Positions 36,632 to 46,744 of a DNA stretch of 64,000 nucleotides are shown in pieces. The first letter of the stretch is position 1. Each line of letters starts with the position of its first letter. Under the pieces are notes generated by a model. The model saw only the letters and a list, made by a program, of their open reading frames with translations, was not told where the DNA came from and did no database searches. This DNA is from JALOLG01 sp963722415 (GTDB taxonomy: Bacteria > Actinomycetota > Acidimicrobiia > Acidimicrobiales > Ilumatobacteraceae), in NCBI GenBank assembly GCA_963722415.1, contig CAVRNI010000030.1, forward strand, positions 62,001 through 126,000, read 5' to 3'. Position numbers and translations under genes: made by a program.

Positions 36632-38082
36632 CCACACCAGTGTTCGTCACGCCACGATCGACAGTGACGCCACGATCATCGAAGCCGCGAGAAGAGTGCG
36701 GGGTACTCGGCATCTCGACGCCCCACGGCGACGGTGTCGCCGAGCTGGCGTTCTTCGGGTTGTTCGCGTTGCAGCACCGTGGGCAGGAGGGGGCCGGCAT
36801 CGCCGTCAGCGACGGGCATCGGGCGCGGATGCACAAGGACGCCGGGCTCGTCACCAACGTCTTCACCCGCGAGACGATGGCGCCGCTCGCCGGGTACCAC
36901 GCGATCGGCCACACCCGGTACAGCACGACCGGAGCGAACGCCCAGCGCAACCTCCAACCGTTCCTCGTCGAGACGATGCACGGTCCGCTGGCGCTCGCCC
37001 ACAATGGCAACGTCGTCAACGCGACGGCGCTGCGCGACGAACTGCTCGCGAAGGGTTTCGGGCTGACCGCGACGAGCGACACCGAGGTGTTGACGTTGAT
37101 GCTCGCGGCCGCCGGGGGTCGCACGTGGGAGGAGCGGGTCGAGCGCACATTGCCGGCGTGGAAGGGCGCGTTCTCGCTCGTGATGCTGGCCCGCGATCAA
37201 GTCATCGCGGTGCGCGACCCGTGGGGGTTCCGGCCGCTGTCGATCGGCCGCCTGCCACTCGGTGGGCACGCCGTCGCCAGTGAGACATGCGCGCTGTCGA
37301 CACTGGGCTGCGTCGACATCGACGAGGTACGCCCGGGCGAGATGGTCACGTTGCAGGGCGCCGAGGTGCGCCGCCATCAGGCGCTCGCGCCGGCAGCCTC
37401 GTCGGCCAGGTGCACGTTCGAGTTCGTCTACTTCTCTCGTCCTGATTCGGTGTGGGACGACCGCGGCGTCCACCACGTGCGCCAGCGGCTCGGTGTCGAG
37501 CTCGCCACCGAGTCAGGCGTCGACGCCGACGTCGTGATCCCTGTGCCCGACTCATCGATCCCCGCCGCGATCGGGTACGCGCGTCAGAGCGGCCTGCCGT
37601 TCAACGACGGGTTGATCAAGAACCGCTACATCGGCCGCACGTTCATCGAGCCGACCCAGGACATCCGCGACCGCGGCGTGGCGCTGAAGTTCAACGCGCT
37701 GGCCGAGAACCTGGCCGGCAAGCGGGTCGTGATGATCGACGACTCGCTCGTGCGCGGCACCACGGCCGGGCCGCTCGTGAAGCTCGTGCGGGACGCCGGG
37801 GCTACCGAGGTGCACATGCGGATCACCTGCCCACCGATCACCCACGCCTGCCACTTCGGCGTCGACATGGGCCACGACGGTGACCTCATGGCGGCCCGCC
37901 TCACGGTGCCGGAGATGTGCGCCCAGATCGGCGCCGACAGCCTCGCCTTCCTGTCGCTCGAGGGGATGATGCGAGCGATCGACTCCGAGTCCGGTTACTG
38001 CAACGCGTGCTTCACCGGTCGGTATCCGATCGCCGTCGAGGAAGCCCAGGCCAAGCTCTCGTTCGAGGGGGCGCTGGCGTAG
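36628..38082 (+). CDS. purF: Glutamine PRPP amidotransferase (Fe-S type)
   Basis: 484 residues. The TTG at 36628 overlaps the purC stop (TTGA) and gives a propeptide before the Ntn cysteine in REECGVLGIS. Glutaminase motifs: FALQHRGQEGAGIA and GHTRYSTTGA. PRPP loop: VVMIDDSLVRGTT. The cysteines in GYCNACFTGRYP and ITCPPITHACHF indicate the iron-sulfur-ligated B. subtilis type, likely oxygen-sensitive. First committed step of purine synthesis and the usual target of AMP/GMP feedback. Its stop overlaps the purD GTG (TAGTG). No indels. Confidence 0.95.
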   Translation: MTTPVFVTPRSTVTPRSSKPREECGVLGISTPHGDGVAELAFFGLFALQHRGQEGAGIAVSDGHRARMHKDAGLVTNVFTRETMAPLAGYHAIGHTRYSTTGANAQRNLQPFLVETMHGPLALAHNGNVVNATALRDELLAKGFGLTATSDTEVLTLMLAAAGGRTWEERVERTLPAWKGAFSLVMLARDQVIAVRDPWGFRPLSIGRLPLGGHAVASETCALSTLGCVDIDEVRPGEMVTLQGAEVRRHQALAPAASSARCTFEFVYFSRPDSVWDDRGVHHVRQRLGVELATESGVDADVVIPVPDSSIPAAIGYARQSGLPFNDGLIKNRYIGRTFIEPTQDIRDRGVALKFNALAENLAGKRVVMIDDSLVRGTTAGPLVKLVRDAGATEVHMRITCPPITHACHFGVDMGHDGDLMAARLTVPEMCAQIGADSLAFLSLEGMMRAIDSESGYCNACFTGRYPIAVEEAQAKLSFEGALA

Positions 38083-40274
38083 TGATCCGTGTCCTCGTCG
38101 TCGGCGGCGGGGGCCGCGAGCAGGCGATCGCATGGGCGTGCCGCCGCCACGGTCATGCCGTACAGATCGCCGCCGACCTCGGTGACGCTTCGCCGGCGAC
38201 GGTCGACCTGGTCGTCGTCGGGCCGGAGGCCGCGCTCACCGCGGGCGTGGCCGACGAGTGCGCCCGCCGCGGTCTGCCGTGCTTCGGACCCACGGCCGAC
38301 CTCGCCCGCCTCGAGTCGTCGAAGGGGTACACGCGCGAGCTGGCCGAGATGTTGCACATCCCGGGACCCGCCTACCGCCGGTTCGACTCGGCCGAGCCGG
38401 CGATCGAGTGGTTCCGGTCGATCGACCGCTCGGTGGTGGTCAAGCTCGACGGGTTGGCGGCGGGCAAGGGCGTGATCGTGCCCGCCGACGCCGACGAGAC
38501 GATCGAGGCGATCCTGACGACCGCCGCGCAGGGTCCGTTCGTGGTCGAGGAACGTCTCCACGGGCCGGAGTGCTCGTTGCTCGTGCTGTGCGACGGCACG
38601 ATCGGGCGCGCCCTTCCGATCGCCCAGGACCACAAGCGCATCGGCGAGGGGGACGTCGGACCGAACACCGGCGGGATGGGTGCGTACGCGCCGGCCCCGG
38701 TGCCGTTCGACAGCGACGAGCTGGTGGCGACGTTCGTGCAGCCGGTCCTCGACCACCTCGCCGCCGCTGGTACGCCGTACGTCGGGGTGCTGTACGCCGG
38801 GTTGATGCTGACCGCCGACGGCCCACGGCTGATCGAGTTCAACTGCCGGTTCGGCGACCCCGAGGCGCAGGCCGTGCTCCCCCTCGTCGAGTCCGACGTC
38901 GCCGAGCTGCTGTTGGCATGCACACGCGGCGAGCTCGCCGGGGCACCGTTGCGGGTGCGCGCCGGCGCCGCCTGCACCGTCGTCGCGGCCGCCGCGGGAT
39001 ACCCGGCGGCGCCGATCGCGGGCGCCGAGATCCACGGCCTGGAGCCGATCGAGGACGCGACGACGATCGTGTTCCCGGCTGGGATGGCCGAAGGGCGGGT
39101 CACCGGCGGGCGGGTGTTGGCCGTCACCGGGCTGGGTGACGATCTCGCCGCCGCACGTGCCGCGGCATACGAGCGGATGGCATCGATCCGGTTCGACGGC
39201 ATGCAGGTCCGCCGCGACATCGGGTGGAGAGCGCCTGGCGCGACGCTCACGTCATACGCGGCCGCAGGGGTCGACATCGACGAGGGCAACCGCGCCGTCC
39301 GCCAGATGACCGGCGCCATCGAGCGCACGCTCGGCCCCGACGTGCTGCGCGGCGTCGGCAGCTTCGGCGGCGTCTTCTCGGCGAAGGCGATCACGGCGAT
39401 GGACGACCCGGTGCTGGTGGCCTCGACCGACGGCGTGGGCACCAAGGTCGAGCTCGCGGCGCGGGCAGGGATGGTGCGCGGCGTCGGCATCGACATCGTC
39501 AACCACTGCATCGACGACGTGCTCGTGCAGTCGGCGCGGCCGTTGTTCTTCCTCGACTACATCGCGGCCAGCGAGATCGATGCCGACCTCGTCGCCGAGG
39601 TCGTCACGGGCATGGCCGAGGCGTGCGAGGCCGCCGGATGTGCGTTGCTCGGCGGTGAGACGGCCGAGATGCCCGGGGTGTACGCGCCGGGCGCGTTCGA
39701 CATCGCCGGGACGCTGATCGGCGTGGCCGAACGTTCGCGGCTGCTCCCCCGCGACGACGTCGCCGCCGGCGACGTGCTGATCGGCGTCGCCTCGAGCGGG
39801 CCGCACACCAACGGCTACTCGTTCCTCCGCAAGTTGTTCCAGTGGCTGCCACTCGACTCGACGCCGGCCGGCCTCGATCGTCCGCTCGGCGCGGCGCTGC
39901 TCGAACCGCACCGTTCGTATCTCAATGTGCTCGGCCCCGTGATCGACGGCGGGATGATCAAGGCGCTCGCCCACATCACCGGCGGTGGGCTCCCCGAGAA
40001 CCTGCCGCGTGTGCTGCCCGATGGCATCGATGCGCGGATCCGGCTCGGGTCGTGGCCCGTTCCGCCGCTGTTCCAGCTGGTGCGCGAGCTGGCGACGGGC
40101 GTCGACACCCACGAGCTGCACCGGATGCTCAACATGGGCATCGGGATGGTCGTGGTGTGCGACCCCGCGGCCGCTGCAGAGGTGCAGGCGTCGATCCCCG
40201 AGGAAACGTGGATCATCGGCGAGCTGATCGCGGGAACGCCCGGTGCCCGCACGGTCCACCTGATCACGCCGTAG
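38082..40274 (+). CDS. purD-purM: Bifunctional GAR synthetase - AIR synthetase (PurD-PurM fusion)
   Basis: 730 residues in one uninterrupted frame. Residues 1 to about 387 are PurD: RVLVVGGGGREQAIAWA, the ATP-grasp core (VVKLDGLAAGKGVIVPAD), GPNTGGMGAYAPAP and EFNCRFGDPEAQ. From about 388 the sequence is PurM: TSYAAAGVDIDEGNRAV, FGGVFSA, VASTDGVGTKVELAAR, LLGGETAEMPGVYAPG, ITGGGLPENLPRVLP. The joint is only a few residues (DIGWRAPGATL). PurD makes GAR and PurM cyclises FGAM to AIR, so the fused activities are not consecutive. It resembles yeast Ade5,7. An artefact removing a stop is possible but would need to leave both domains in frame. GTG start overlaps purF. Confidence 0.9.
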   Translation: MIRVLVVGGGGREQAIAWACRRHGHAVQIAADLGDASPATVDLVVVGPEAALTAGVADECARRGLPCFGPTADLARLESSKGYTRELAEMLHIPGPAYRRFDSAEPAIEWFRSIDRSVVVKLDGLAAGKGVIVPADADETIEAILTTAAQGPFVVEERLHGPECSLLVLCDGTIGRALPIAQDHKRIGEGDVGPNTGGMGAYAPAPVPFDSDELVATFVQPVLDHLAAAGTPYVGVLYAGLMLTADGPRLIEFNCRFGDPEAQAVLPLVESDVAELLLACTRGELAGAPLRVRAGAACTVVAAAAGYPAAPIAGAEIHGLEPIEDATTIVFPAGMAEGRVTGGRVLAVTGLGDDLAAARAAAYERMASIRFDGMQVRRDIGWRAPGATLTSYAAAGVDIDEGNRAVRQMTGAIERTLGPDVLRGVGSFGGVFSAKAITAMDDPVLVASTDGVGTKVELAARAGMVRGVGIDIVNHCIDDVLVQSARPLFFLDYIAASEIDADLVAEVVTGMAEACEAAGCALLGGETAEMPGVYAPGAFDIAGTLIGVAERSRLLPRDDVAAGDVLIGVASSGPHTNGYSFLRKLFQWLPLDSTPAGLDRPLGAALLEPHRSYLNVLGPVIDGGMIKALAHITGGGLPENLPRVLPDGIDARIRLGSWPVPPLFQLVRELATGVDTHELHRMLNMGIGMVVVCDPAAAAEVQASIPEETWIIGELIAGTPGARTVHLITP

Positions 40275-40752
40275 CACCGACGCGCAGGGCGACGGTCAGG
40301 GTTGCGGCGGCGGCGATCGACGAGATCGTCCGCACGTGGTTCCATGCGGTCCACGCCGACACGTAGTAGCTCCAGTAGTTCGCGCCGTCGGTGCTGTCCG
40401 GATCCACCGCGGCGAGCGCGTCGTTCCTCGGGATGTGGTACACGATCGTGAGCACGATGGTGACGAGGTACAGCACACCTCCGACGAGGTGATACACCGC
40501 GTCGGGCTCGTCGAGACGGAACAGCGCCGAGACGGCGAGCGCAACGCAGGCCAGGCTGGTGCCGAAGAGGGCGACCATGAACCACGGTGTCGGCGCGGCG
40601 GTGTTGATCGACTGCATGGCGCTGATGGCCTTGCTCGGCGGCAGGCGGCCGATGGCCTTCATCACGAACACCGAGAAGGCGAAGAAGACACCACCGACGA
40701 CGCCGGCGCCGAGCGCGGCCACTGCGGTGAGAACGGGGAGAGATCGGTCCAT
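40264..40752 (-). CDS. DUF1772 membrane protein
   Basis: 162 residues with four predicted membrane helices: LTAVAALGAGVVGGVFFAF, PWFMVALFGTSLACVALAV, LVGGVLYLVTIVLTIVY and a C-terminal ISSIAAAATLTVALRV. The family (DUF1772, related to anthrone oxygenases) is small and of unclear function. A GGGAG site precedes the ATG at 40752. It follows the NmrA-like gene by about 14 bases, so the two probably share a transcript. Its last 11 bases overlap the end of purD-purM on the opposite strand. Confidence 0.8.
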   Translation of the reverse strand: MDRSLPVLTAVAALGAGVVGGVFFAFSVFVMKAIGRLPPSKAISAMQSINTAAPTPWFMVALFGTSLACVALAVSALFRLDEPDAVYHLVGGVLYLVTIVLTIVYHIPRNDALAAVDPDSTDGANYWSYYVSAWTAWNHVRTISSIAAAATLTVALRVGATA

Positions 40753-40766
40753 CTCGTTCGCTCCCT

Positions 40767-41606
40767 TCAGCGATCCCACACGCCGGTGGCGGCGGTGTCG
40801 CGTGCGTAGTCGGTGAAGTCGCGGGGCTCGCGCCCGAGTGCCCGTCGCACACCGTCGGTGACATGCGCGTTGCGGCCGTCGAGCACGCGGGTGAACAGCT
40901 CGGCCAGCGGCTCGACCTCCTCGGCAGGCACTCCGTAGTCAACGGCCGCGGCCACGTACTCCGCCGGCGAGACCGACACGTACTGGATGTCCCGATCGGT
41001 GGCCTTGGCGATCTCGTCGGCCGCATCGGCGAACGTGAGCAGGCGGGGTCCGGTCAACTCGTACAGCTGGCCGGCGTGGCCATCCTCGGTCAGCGCTGCG
41101 ACCGCGACATCGGCGATGTCGTCGACGTCGACGAACGGTTCCGCCACATCCCCGGCGGGCAACGCGATCACTCCGCCGAGCACCGGTTCGAGCAGGAAAT
41201 GCTCGCTGAAGTTCTGCGCGAACCAACTCGCCCGCAGGATCGTCCATTCGGCACCGGACTCCTGCACGGCGCGCTCGCTGACTTCGGCTTCCTCCTCACC
41301 GCGGCCCGACAGGAGAACCAGACGGCCGACGCCACTCGCCACGGCGGTCGTGGCGAAGGCGCGGATGGTCTCGGCGGCGCCGGGGAACGCCAGGTCGGGG
41401 TAATACACGACAAAGACCGCCGTGACGTCCTGCAGGGCGGGCTCCCAGGTGGTCGCGTCGTCCCAGTCGAACCGGGGTGAACCCGAGCGCGAGCCGATGC
41501 GGGTCGGCACGCCGCGGGCGATCAGGCGCTGCGCCACCCGCCGTCCGGTCTTGCCGGTGCCGCCGAGGACCAATGTCGTCTGTGTTGTTGTTGTCGTGTC
41601 GCTCAT
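40767..41606 (-). CDS. NmrA-like NAD(P)-binding protein
   Basis: 279 residues. Rossmann start TTLVLGGTGKTGRRVAQRLI, which lacks the catalytic Tyr-x-x-x-Lys of classical short-chain dehydrogenases. VGRLVLLSGRGEEEAEVSER and the substrate side PFVDVDDIADVAVAALTED are typical of atypical SDRs of the NmrA/HSCARG group. These may be redox sensors or reductases. It is co-directional with the DUF1772 gene and divergent from an AraC regulator (82 bases between starts), which may control it. Confidence 0.82.
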   Translation of the reverse strand: MSDTTTTTQTTLVLGGTGKTGRRVAQRLIARGVPTRIGSRSGSPRFDWDDATTWEPALQDVTAVFVVYYPDLAFPGAAETIRAFATTAVASGVGRLVLLSGRGEEEAEVSERAVQESGAEWTILRASWFAQNFSEHFLLEPVLGGVIALPAGDVAEPFVDVDDIADVAVAALTEDGHAGQLYELTGPRLLTFADAADEIAKATDRDIQYVSVSPAEYVAAAVDYGVPAEEVEPLAELFTRVLDGRNAHVTDGVRRALGREPRDFTDYARDTAATGVWDR

Positions 41607-41675
41607 GGTGTCAGTGAACGCGAAACTGGGTGAGACGTTCCATAGTTGATTCGCTCCAATCCATCATTCATCGTC

Positions 41676-41681
41676 TATATT
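41676..41681 (+). promoter_or_regulatory. Possible -10 box of the AraC gene
   Basis: The tatatt in an unusually AT-rich stretch lies eight bases before the ATG at 41689, which would give a leaderless message. No -35 box at good spacing is seen. Confidence 0.3.
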
Positions 41682-41688
41682 CGGGGCG

Positions 41689-42630
41689 ATGGATGCGGTC
41701 GCCGGCCTGCTCGACGGAGCCCGGGCTCACGGAGCGTTCCTGCTGCGGTCGGTCATGGAGCCGCCATGGGCGATCCGGATCGAGGACCGCGCACCGCTGT
41801 CGCTGATGGCGATGGTGCGCGGCGACGCGTGGGTCATCCCGGCGGACGGTGATCCGGTGTTGCTCCGCCCAGGCGACATCGCCGTGATGCGCGGCCCCGA
41901 TCCGTACACCGTCGCCGATGACCCGCACACCCCGGCCCAGATCGTGATCCACCCGGGTCAGCACTGCACGACGCTCGACGGCACCGATCTGTCGCAGGCG
42001 ATGGATCTCGGGGTCAGGACGTGGGGGAACGACCTCGCCGGATCGACGGTGATGCTCACCGGCACCTACGAGGGCGCCTCGGCCATCGGCCAACGCCTGC
42101 TCGGAGCATTGCCGGCGTTGCTGACCCTCCCTCGCGACACGTGGGACAGTCCACTGGTCGGGTTCCTCGCCGACGAGATCGTCAAGGACGAGCCCGGCCA
42201 GGAGGTTGTCCTCGACCGGCTGCTCGACCTGCTCGTCATCGCCGCGATCCGGGCCTGGTTCTCCCGCCCCGATGCCGAGGCTCCGGCCTGGTACCGGGCT
42301 CACACCGACCCGGTCGTCGGCAAGGCGCTCCGCATGCTGCACAACAACCCGGCCCATCCGTGGACCGTGGCCGAGTTGGCGACCGAGAACGGCATCTCTC
42401 GCGCCGCCCTCGCCCGTCGGTTCACCGACCTCGTGGGCGAACCGCCGATGACGTTCCTCACCGGCTGGCGGTTGGCCCTGGCGGCAGACATGCTGCGCGA
42501 GTCAGGCGCCACGGTCGGCGCCGTCGCCCACAAGGTCGGCTACGGCAGCCCGTTCGCGCTGAGCACCGCGTTCAAGCGCGTCCACGGCATCAGCCCGCGC
42601 GAACACCAGCTCCGAGCCGCCCGCCTCTGA
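41689..42630 (+). CDS. AraC-family regulator with cupin domain
   Basis: 313 residues. The N-terminal cupin (ILLRSVMEPPWAIRIEDRA-like block around residue 20, then DAWVIPADGDPVLLRPGDIA) is of the AraC-binding cupin_6 type. Two C-terminal helix-turn-helix units are LATENGISRAALARRFTDLV and VAHKVGYGSPFALSTAFKRV, ending with the signature HGISPREHQLRA. It is divergent from the NmrA-like gene, its likely target by position. The ligand is unknown. It ends at a palindromic element. Confidence 0.88.
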   Translation: MDAVAGLLDGARAHGAFLLRSVMEPPWAIRIEDRAPLSLMAMVRGDAWVIPADGDPVLLRPGDIAVMRGPDPYTVADDPHTPAQIVIHPGQHCTTLDGTDLSQAMDLGVRTWGNDLAGSTVMLTGTYEGASAIGQRLLGALPALLTLPRDTWDSPLVGFLADEIVKDEPGQEVVLDRLLDLLVIAAIRAWFSRPDAEAPAWYRAHTDPVVGKALRMLHNNPAHPWTVAELATENGISRAALARRFTDLVGEPPMTFLTGWRLALAADMLRESGATVGAVAHKVGYGSPFALSTAFKRVHGISPREHQLRAARL

Positions 42631-42636
42631 GGCGTT

Positions 42637-42680
42637 CTCATGACGTTTCGGCGCTCCGTACGGCGCCGAAACTTCATGAG
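42637..42680. terminator. Long palindrome between convergent genes (copy 1)
   Basis: Arms of 18 bases, 17 of them paired (ctcatgacgtttcggcgc / gcgccgaaacttcatgag), with an 8-base loop, placed between the convergent araC-type and SGNH genes. It shares its arm sequence with the palindrome at 44054-44096. Confidence 0.65.
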
Positions 42681-42701
42681 ATGCAGAGAGTCGAGATCCG
42701 G

Positions 42702-43535
42702 TCAGATCCCGAGGACGTCGGTGATGAGGTCGGCGTAGTAGTCCTGGCCGTCCGGGCGCAGATGGATGCCGTCGTCGTAGAAGCACTCCCCCGGGCAGTC
42801 GGCGGCGAGCACCTCCCAGTCGATCAGGATCTTGTTGTCACCCTCCCGATCGGCAGCCCGCAGGAGGGCGTTGTTCTCAGCGGTCCACGGCCGATCTGCC
42901 TTCACCGTCACGAGGATCACGTTCGGCACGTCGTCCATCGTCGCCAGGAACGCATCGAGCGTCGCCTGGCTGAACGACCCGTTGTTGCCGAGGTGCACGA
43001 CGACGGCCGTGCCGAACAAGTGTTGATCACGGAACTGTTCGAACACCGGGATCACGTCGAACATCTGGCGACTCACGGCGGCGTCGACCACCATCCCCCG
43101 ATCCGTCAGCGCCGGGGCCGCACCGAGCATCACCGAGTCGCCAACGGCGAGGAACGGGACGGGTTCGGTCGGGAGAGGCACCGTCGTCGTCGTAGTGGTT
43201 GTCGTCGTCTGTTCCACAGGCGACGAGCCGGAGACAGCGGGCGACACCGTCGTCGCCGTCCCGGCCACGGCCGTCGTCGTCGGATCCACGATCGCACCGA
43301 GGTCGGTGGTCACCTCGCTGCCGGCATCGATCGACTCGGCGATCTCCGACCCTCCGTCGGGGTCGCCGTCGACCACGAACGCGAGTGCTCCGACGAGCAG
43401 GCCCGCGACGGCACCGAGCCCGATCACCCGAGCCGCTTCCCGACGGCGACGGATGCGCCGGGCGCGCTCGGAGACGTTGGCGAGGGTGCTGAGCCCCGGC
43501 GTCGGCGGGTCGGGGTCGATGAGATCGTCGAACAT
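42702..43535 (-). CDS. Single-pass membrane protein with SGNH/GDSL-like domain
   Basis: 277 residues. A cytoplasmic N-terminus with a basic run (ERARRIRRRREAARV) is followed by a membrane span (VIGLGAVAGLLVGALAFVV), a threonine-rich linker (VEQTTTTTTTTTVPLPTEP), and an outside domain starting FLAVGDSVMLGAA. That is the block I Ser of SGNH hydrolases, as in the C-terminal part of OafA-type acyltransferases. Block V is YDDGIHLRPDGQ with the Asp-x-x-His pair. It starts one base after the sigma factor gene (TGACATG). Position suggests an anti-sigma role for the N-terminus, but no anti-sigma motif is visible. Confidence 0.75.
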   Translation of the reverse strand: MFDDLIDPDPPTPGLSTLANVSERARRIRRRREAARVIGLGAVAGLLVGALAFVVDGDPDGGSEIAESIDAGSEVTTDLGAIVDPTTTAVAGTATTVSPAVSGSSPVEQTTTTTTTTTVPLPTEPVPFLAVGDSVMLGAAPALTDRGMVVDAAVSRQMFDVIPVFEQFRDQHLFGTAVVVHLGNNGSFSQATLDAFLATMDDVPNVILVTVKADRPWTAENNALLRAADREGDNKILIDWEVLAADCPGECFYDDGIHLRPDGQDYYADLITDVLGI

Positions 43536-43536
43536 G

Positions 43537-44013
43537 TCAGGCCTCCAGAGCCCACGACGGGCCCAGCTCGATCCGGAGCGCGGCAAGTCCACGCGACGTC
43601 GCGCTCTTCACGGTCCCGGTCGAACAGCCCATCGCCGTCGCTGTCTCACGCTCGGTGAGGTCGAGAAGGTGGCGCAACACGACCGCTTCACGCTGCCGCC
43701 GTGGCAACGCCCGCAGGGCGCGCACGAGGTCGGCGCGGCGATTCTCGAGCGGATCGCCCGAGCTGTCAGGCGGCTCCGGCGGGTGCGACCGTGATCGCTT
43801 CCTCCAGCGGTCGATCGCGGTGTTCGTGGCGACACGGGCGACCCATGGGATCGCGTGGCCCTCGATGCGGCTCCACCGGGCGAGCGCCTTTGCCAACGCG
43901 TCCTGGGCACAGTCCTCCGCCTCGCCCCGGTCGCCGAGGATCGCGAACGACGCTCGGTACGCGACCGCGAACAGTTCCTCGAACTGCTCGACGAACCCGG
44001 CCGACTCGCTCAC
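43537..44013 (-). CDS. ECF-type sigma factor (SigE-like)
   Basis: 158 residues. Region 2 includes FAVAYRASFAILGDRGEAED and CAQDALAKALARWSRI with the invariant -10-binding helix, then VARVATNTAIDRWRKR. Region 4 is LPRRQREAVVLRHLLDLTER followed by CSTGTVKSATSRGLAALR, the actinobacterial SigE-type ending. It starts divergently from purN-guaB, with a palindrome in between (44054-44096), and is coupled to the SGNH membrane gene. No promoter of its own kind is recognisable. Confidence 0.9.
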   Translation of the reverse strand: MSESAGFVEQFEELFAVAYRASFAILGDRGEAEDCAQDALAKALARWSRIEGHAIPWVARVATNTAIDRWRKRSRSHPPEPPDSSGDPLENRRADLVRALRALPRRQREAVVLRHLLDLTERETATAMGCSTGTVKSATSRGLAALRIELGPSWALEA

Positions 44014-44053
44014 ACCTGGGGAACGTATGCCGACCCCCCGAGGTTGCCCTGAT

Positions 44054-44096
44054 CTCGTGAAGTTTCGGCGCTGTAGGAACGCCGAAACTTCATGAG
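44054..44096. promoter_or_regulatory. Palindrome in a divergent promoter region (copy 2)
   Basis: 17-base arms (ctcgtgaagtttcggcg / cgccgaaacttcatgag), with one G-T wobble and a 9-base loop, between the divergent sigma gene and purN-guaB. The core gtttcggcg/cgccgaaac is the same as in the palindrome at 42637-42680. A terminator makes no sense here, so it may be an operator or a mobile REP-like palindrome. Confidence 0.55.
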
Positions 44097-44165
44097 TTCG
44101 TGTTGCGGACTGACTTTTCGTTCATGGTCACCGCGATCGCTCGGGCGGGCGCCTACGGTCTCCAC

Positions 44166-46274
<2,109 letters not shown>

Positions 46275-46283
46275 GCAGCTCGA

Positions 46284-46673
46284 TCACTCGGGCGCGGTGT
46301 CGAGCCGCAGCCCGAGTGCGGAGGCGAACCCGACCGGGTCCTCGACGCTGATCGCCAACTCGCGGACGCGGATCGAAAATCCGAGCACACGCGCTCTGGC
46401 CGGCGGGTCGAGCTCGACCACGACGATCCCGTGCGACGACCCATTGACCAGCCACCGGCCGCGCCACCCGTGCACACCCCATCCCCAGACGAGGCCGGTC
46501 CACGGCCTGACGGAGCGCACGGCCGAGACGGGGAACTCGGAGCTGAACGCATAGCTCATCCTGACCATGACCCGGTCGCCGTCGATCGCCACCCGGCTCC
46601 ACCGCGGGACGAGCCCGCCGATGACAGACATCCACCGGAACCACCGGTCGTAGCGGATCGCGAACACCTGCAC
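46284..46673 (-). CDS. Conserved hypothetical protein
   Basis: 129 residues, GTG start: VQVFAIRYDRWFRWMSVIGG, then SRVAIDGDRVMVRMSYAFSS, PWTGLVWGWGVHGWRGRWLV and a helix at the end. Tryptophan-rich and beta-stranded, without a signal peptide or a full membrane span; it looks like a small PH-like or photosystem-free barrel domain, but I do not recognise a named family. It is convergent with guaB (nine bases between stops) and divergent from the thioesterase-like gene. Confidence 0.6.
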   Translation of the reverse strand: MQVFAIRYDRWFRWMSVIGGLVPRWSRVAIDGDRVMVRMSYAFSSEFPVSAVRSVRPWTGLVWGWGVHGWRGRWLVNGSSHGIVVVELDPPARARVLGFSIRVRELAISVEDPVGFASALGLRLDTAPE

Positions 46674-46680
46674 GGCTTGA

Positions 46681-46710
46681 CGTTACAAAAGCGATCGTTA
46701 CAAAGGCGCT
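46681..46710. promoter_or_regulatory. Tandem 15-bp repeat, probable operator
   Basis: cgttacaaaagcgat is followed directly by cgttacaaaggcgct in the 71-base gap between two divergent genes. The repeat is unusually AT-rich for this genome, and a 15-base spacing would not put both on the same helix face. It is a plausible operator or promoter element. Confidence 0.45.
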
Positions 46711-46744
46711 GGTTTACGCGAGCACTGCATACAGTCGTGATCCG

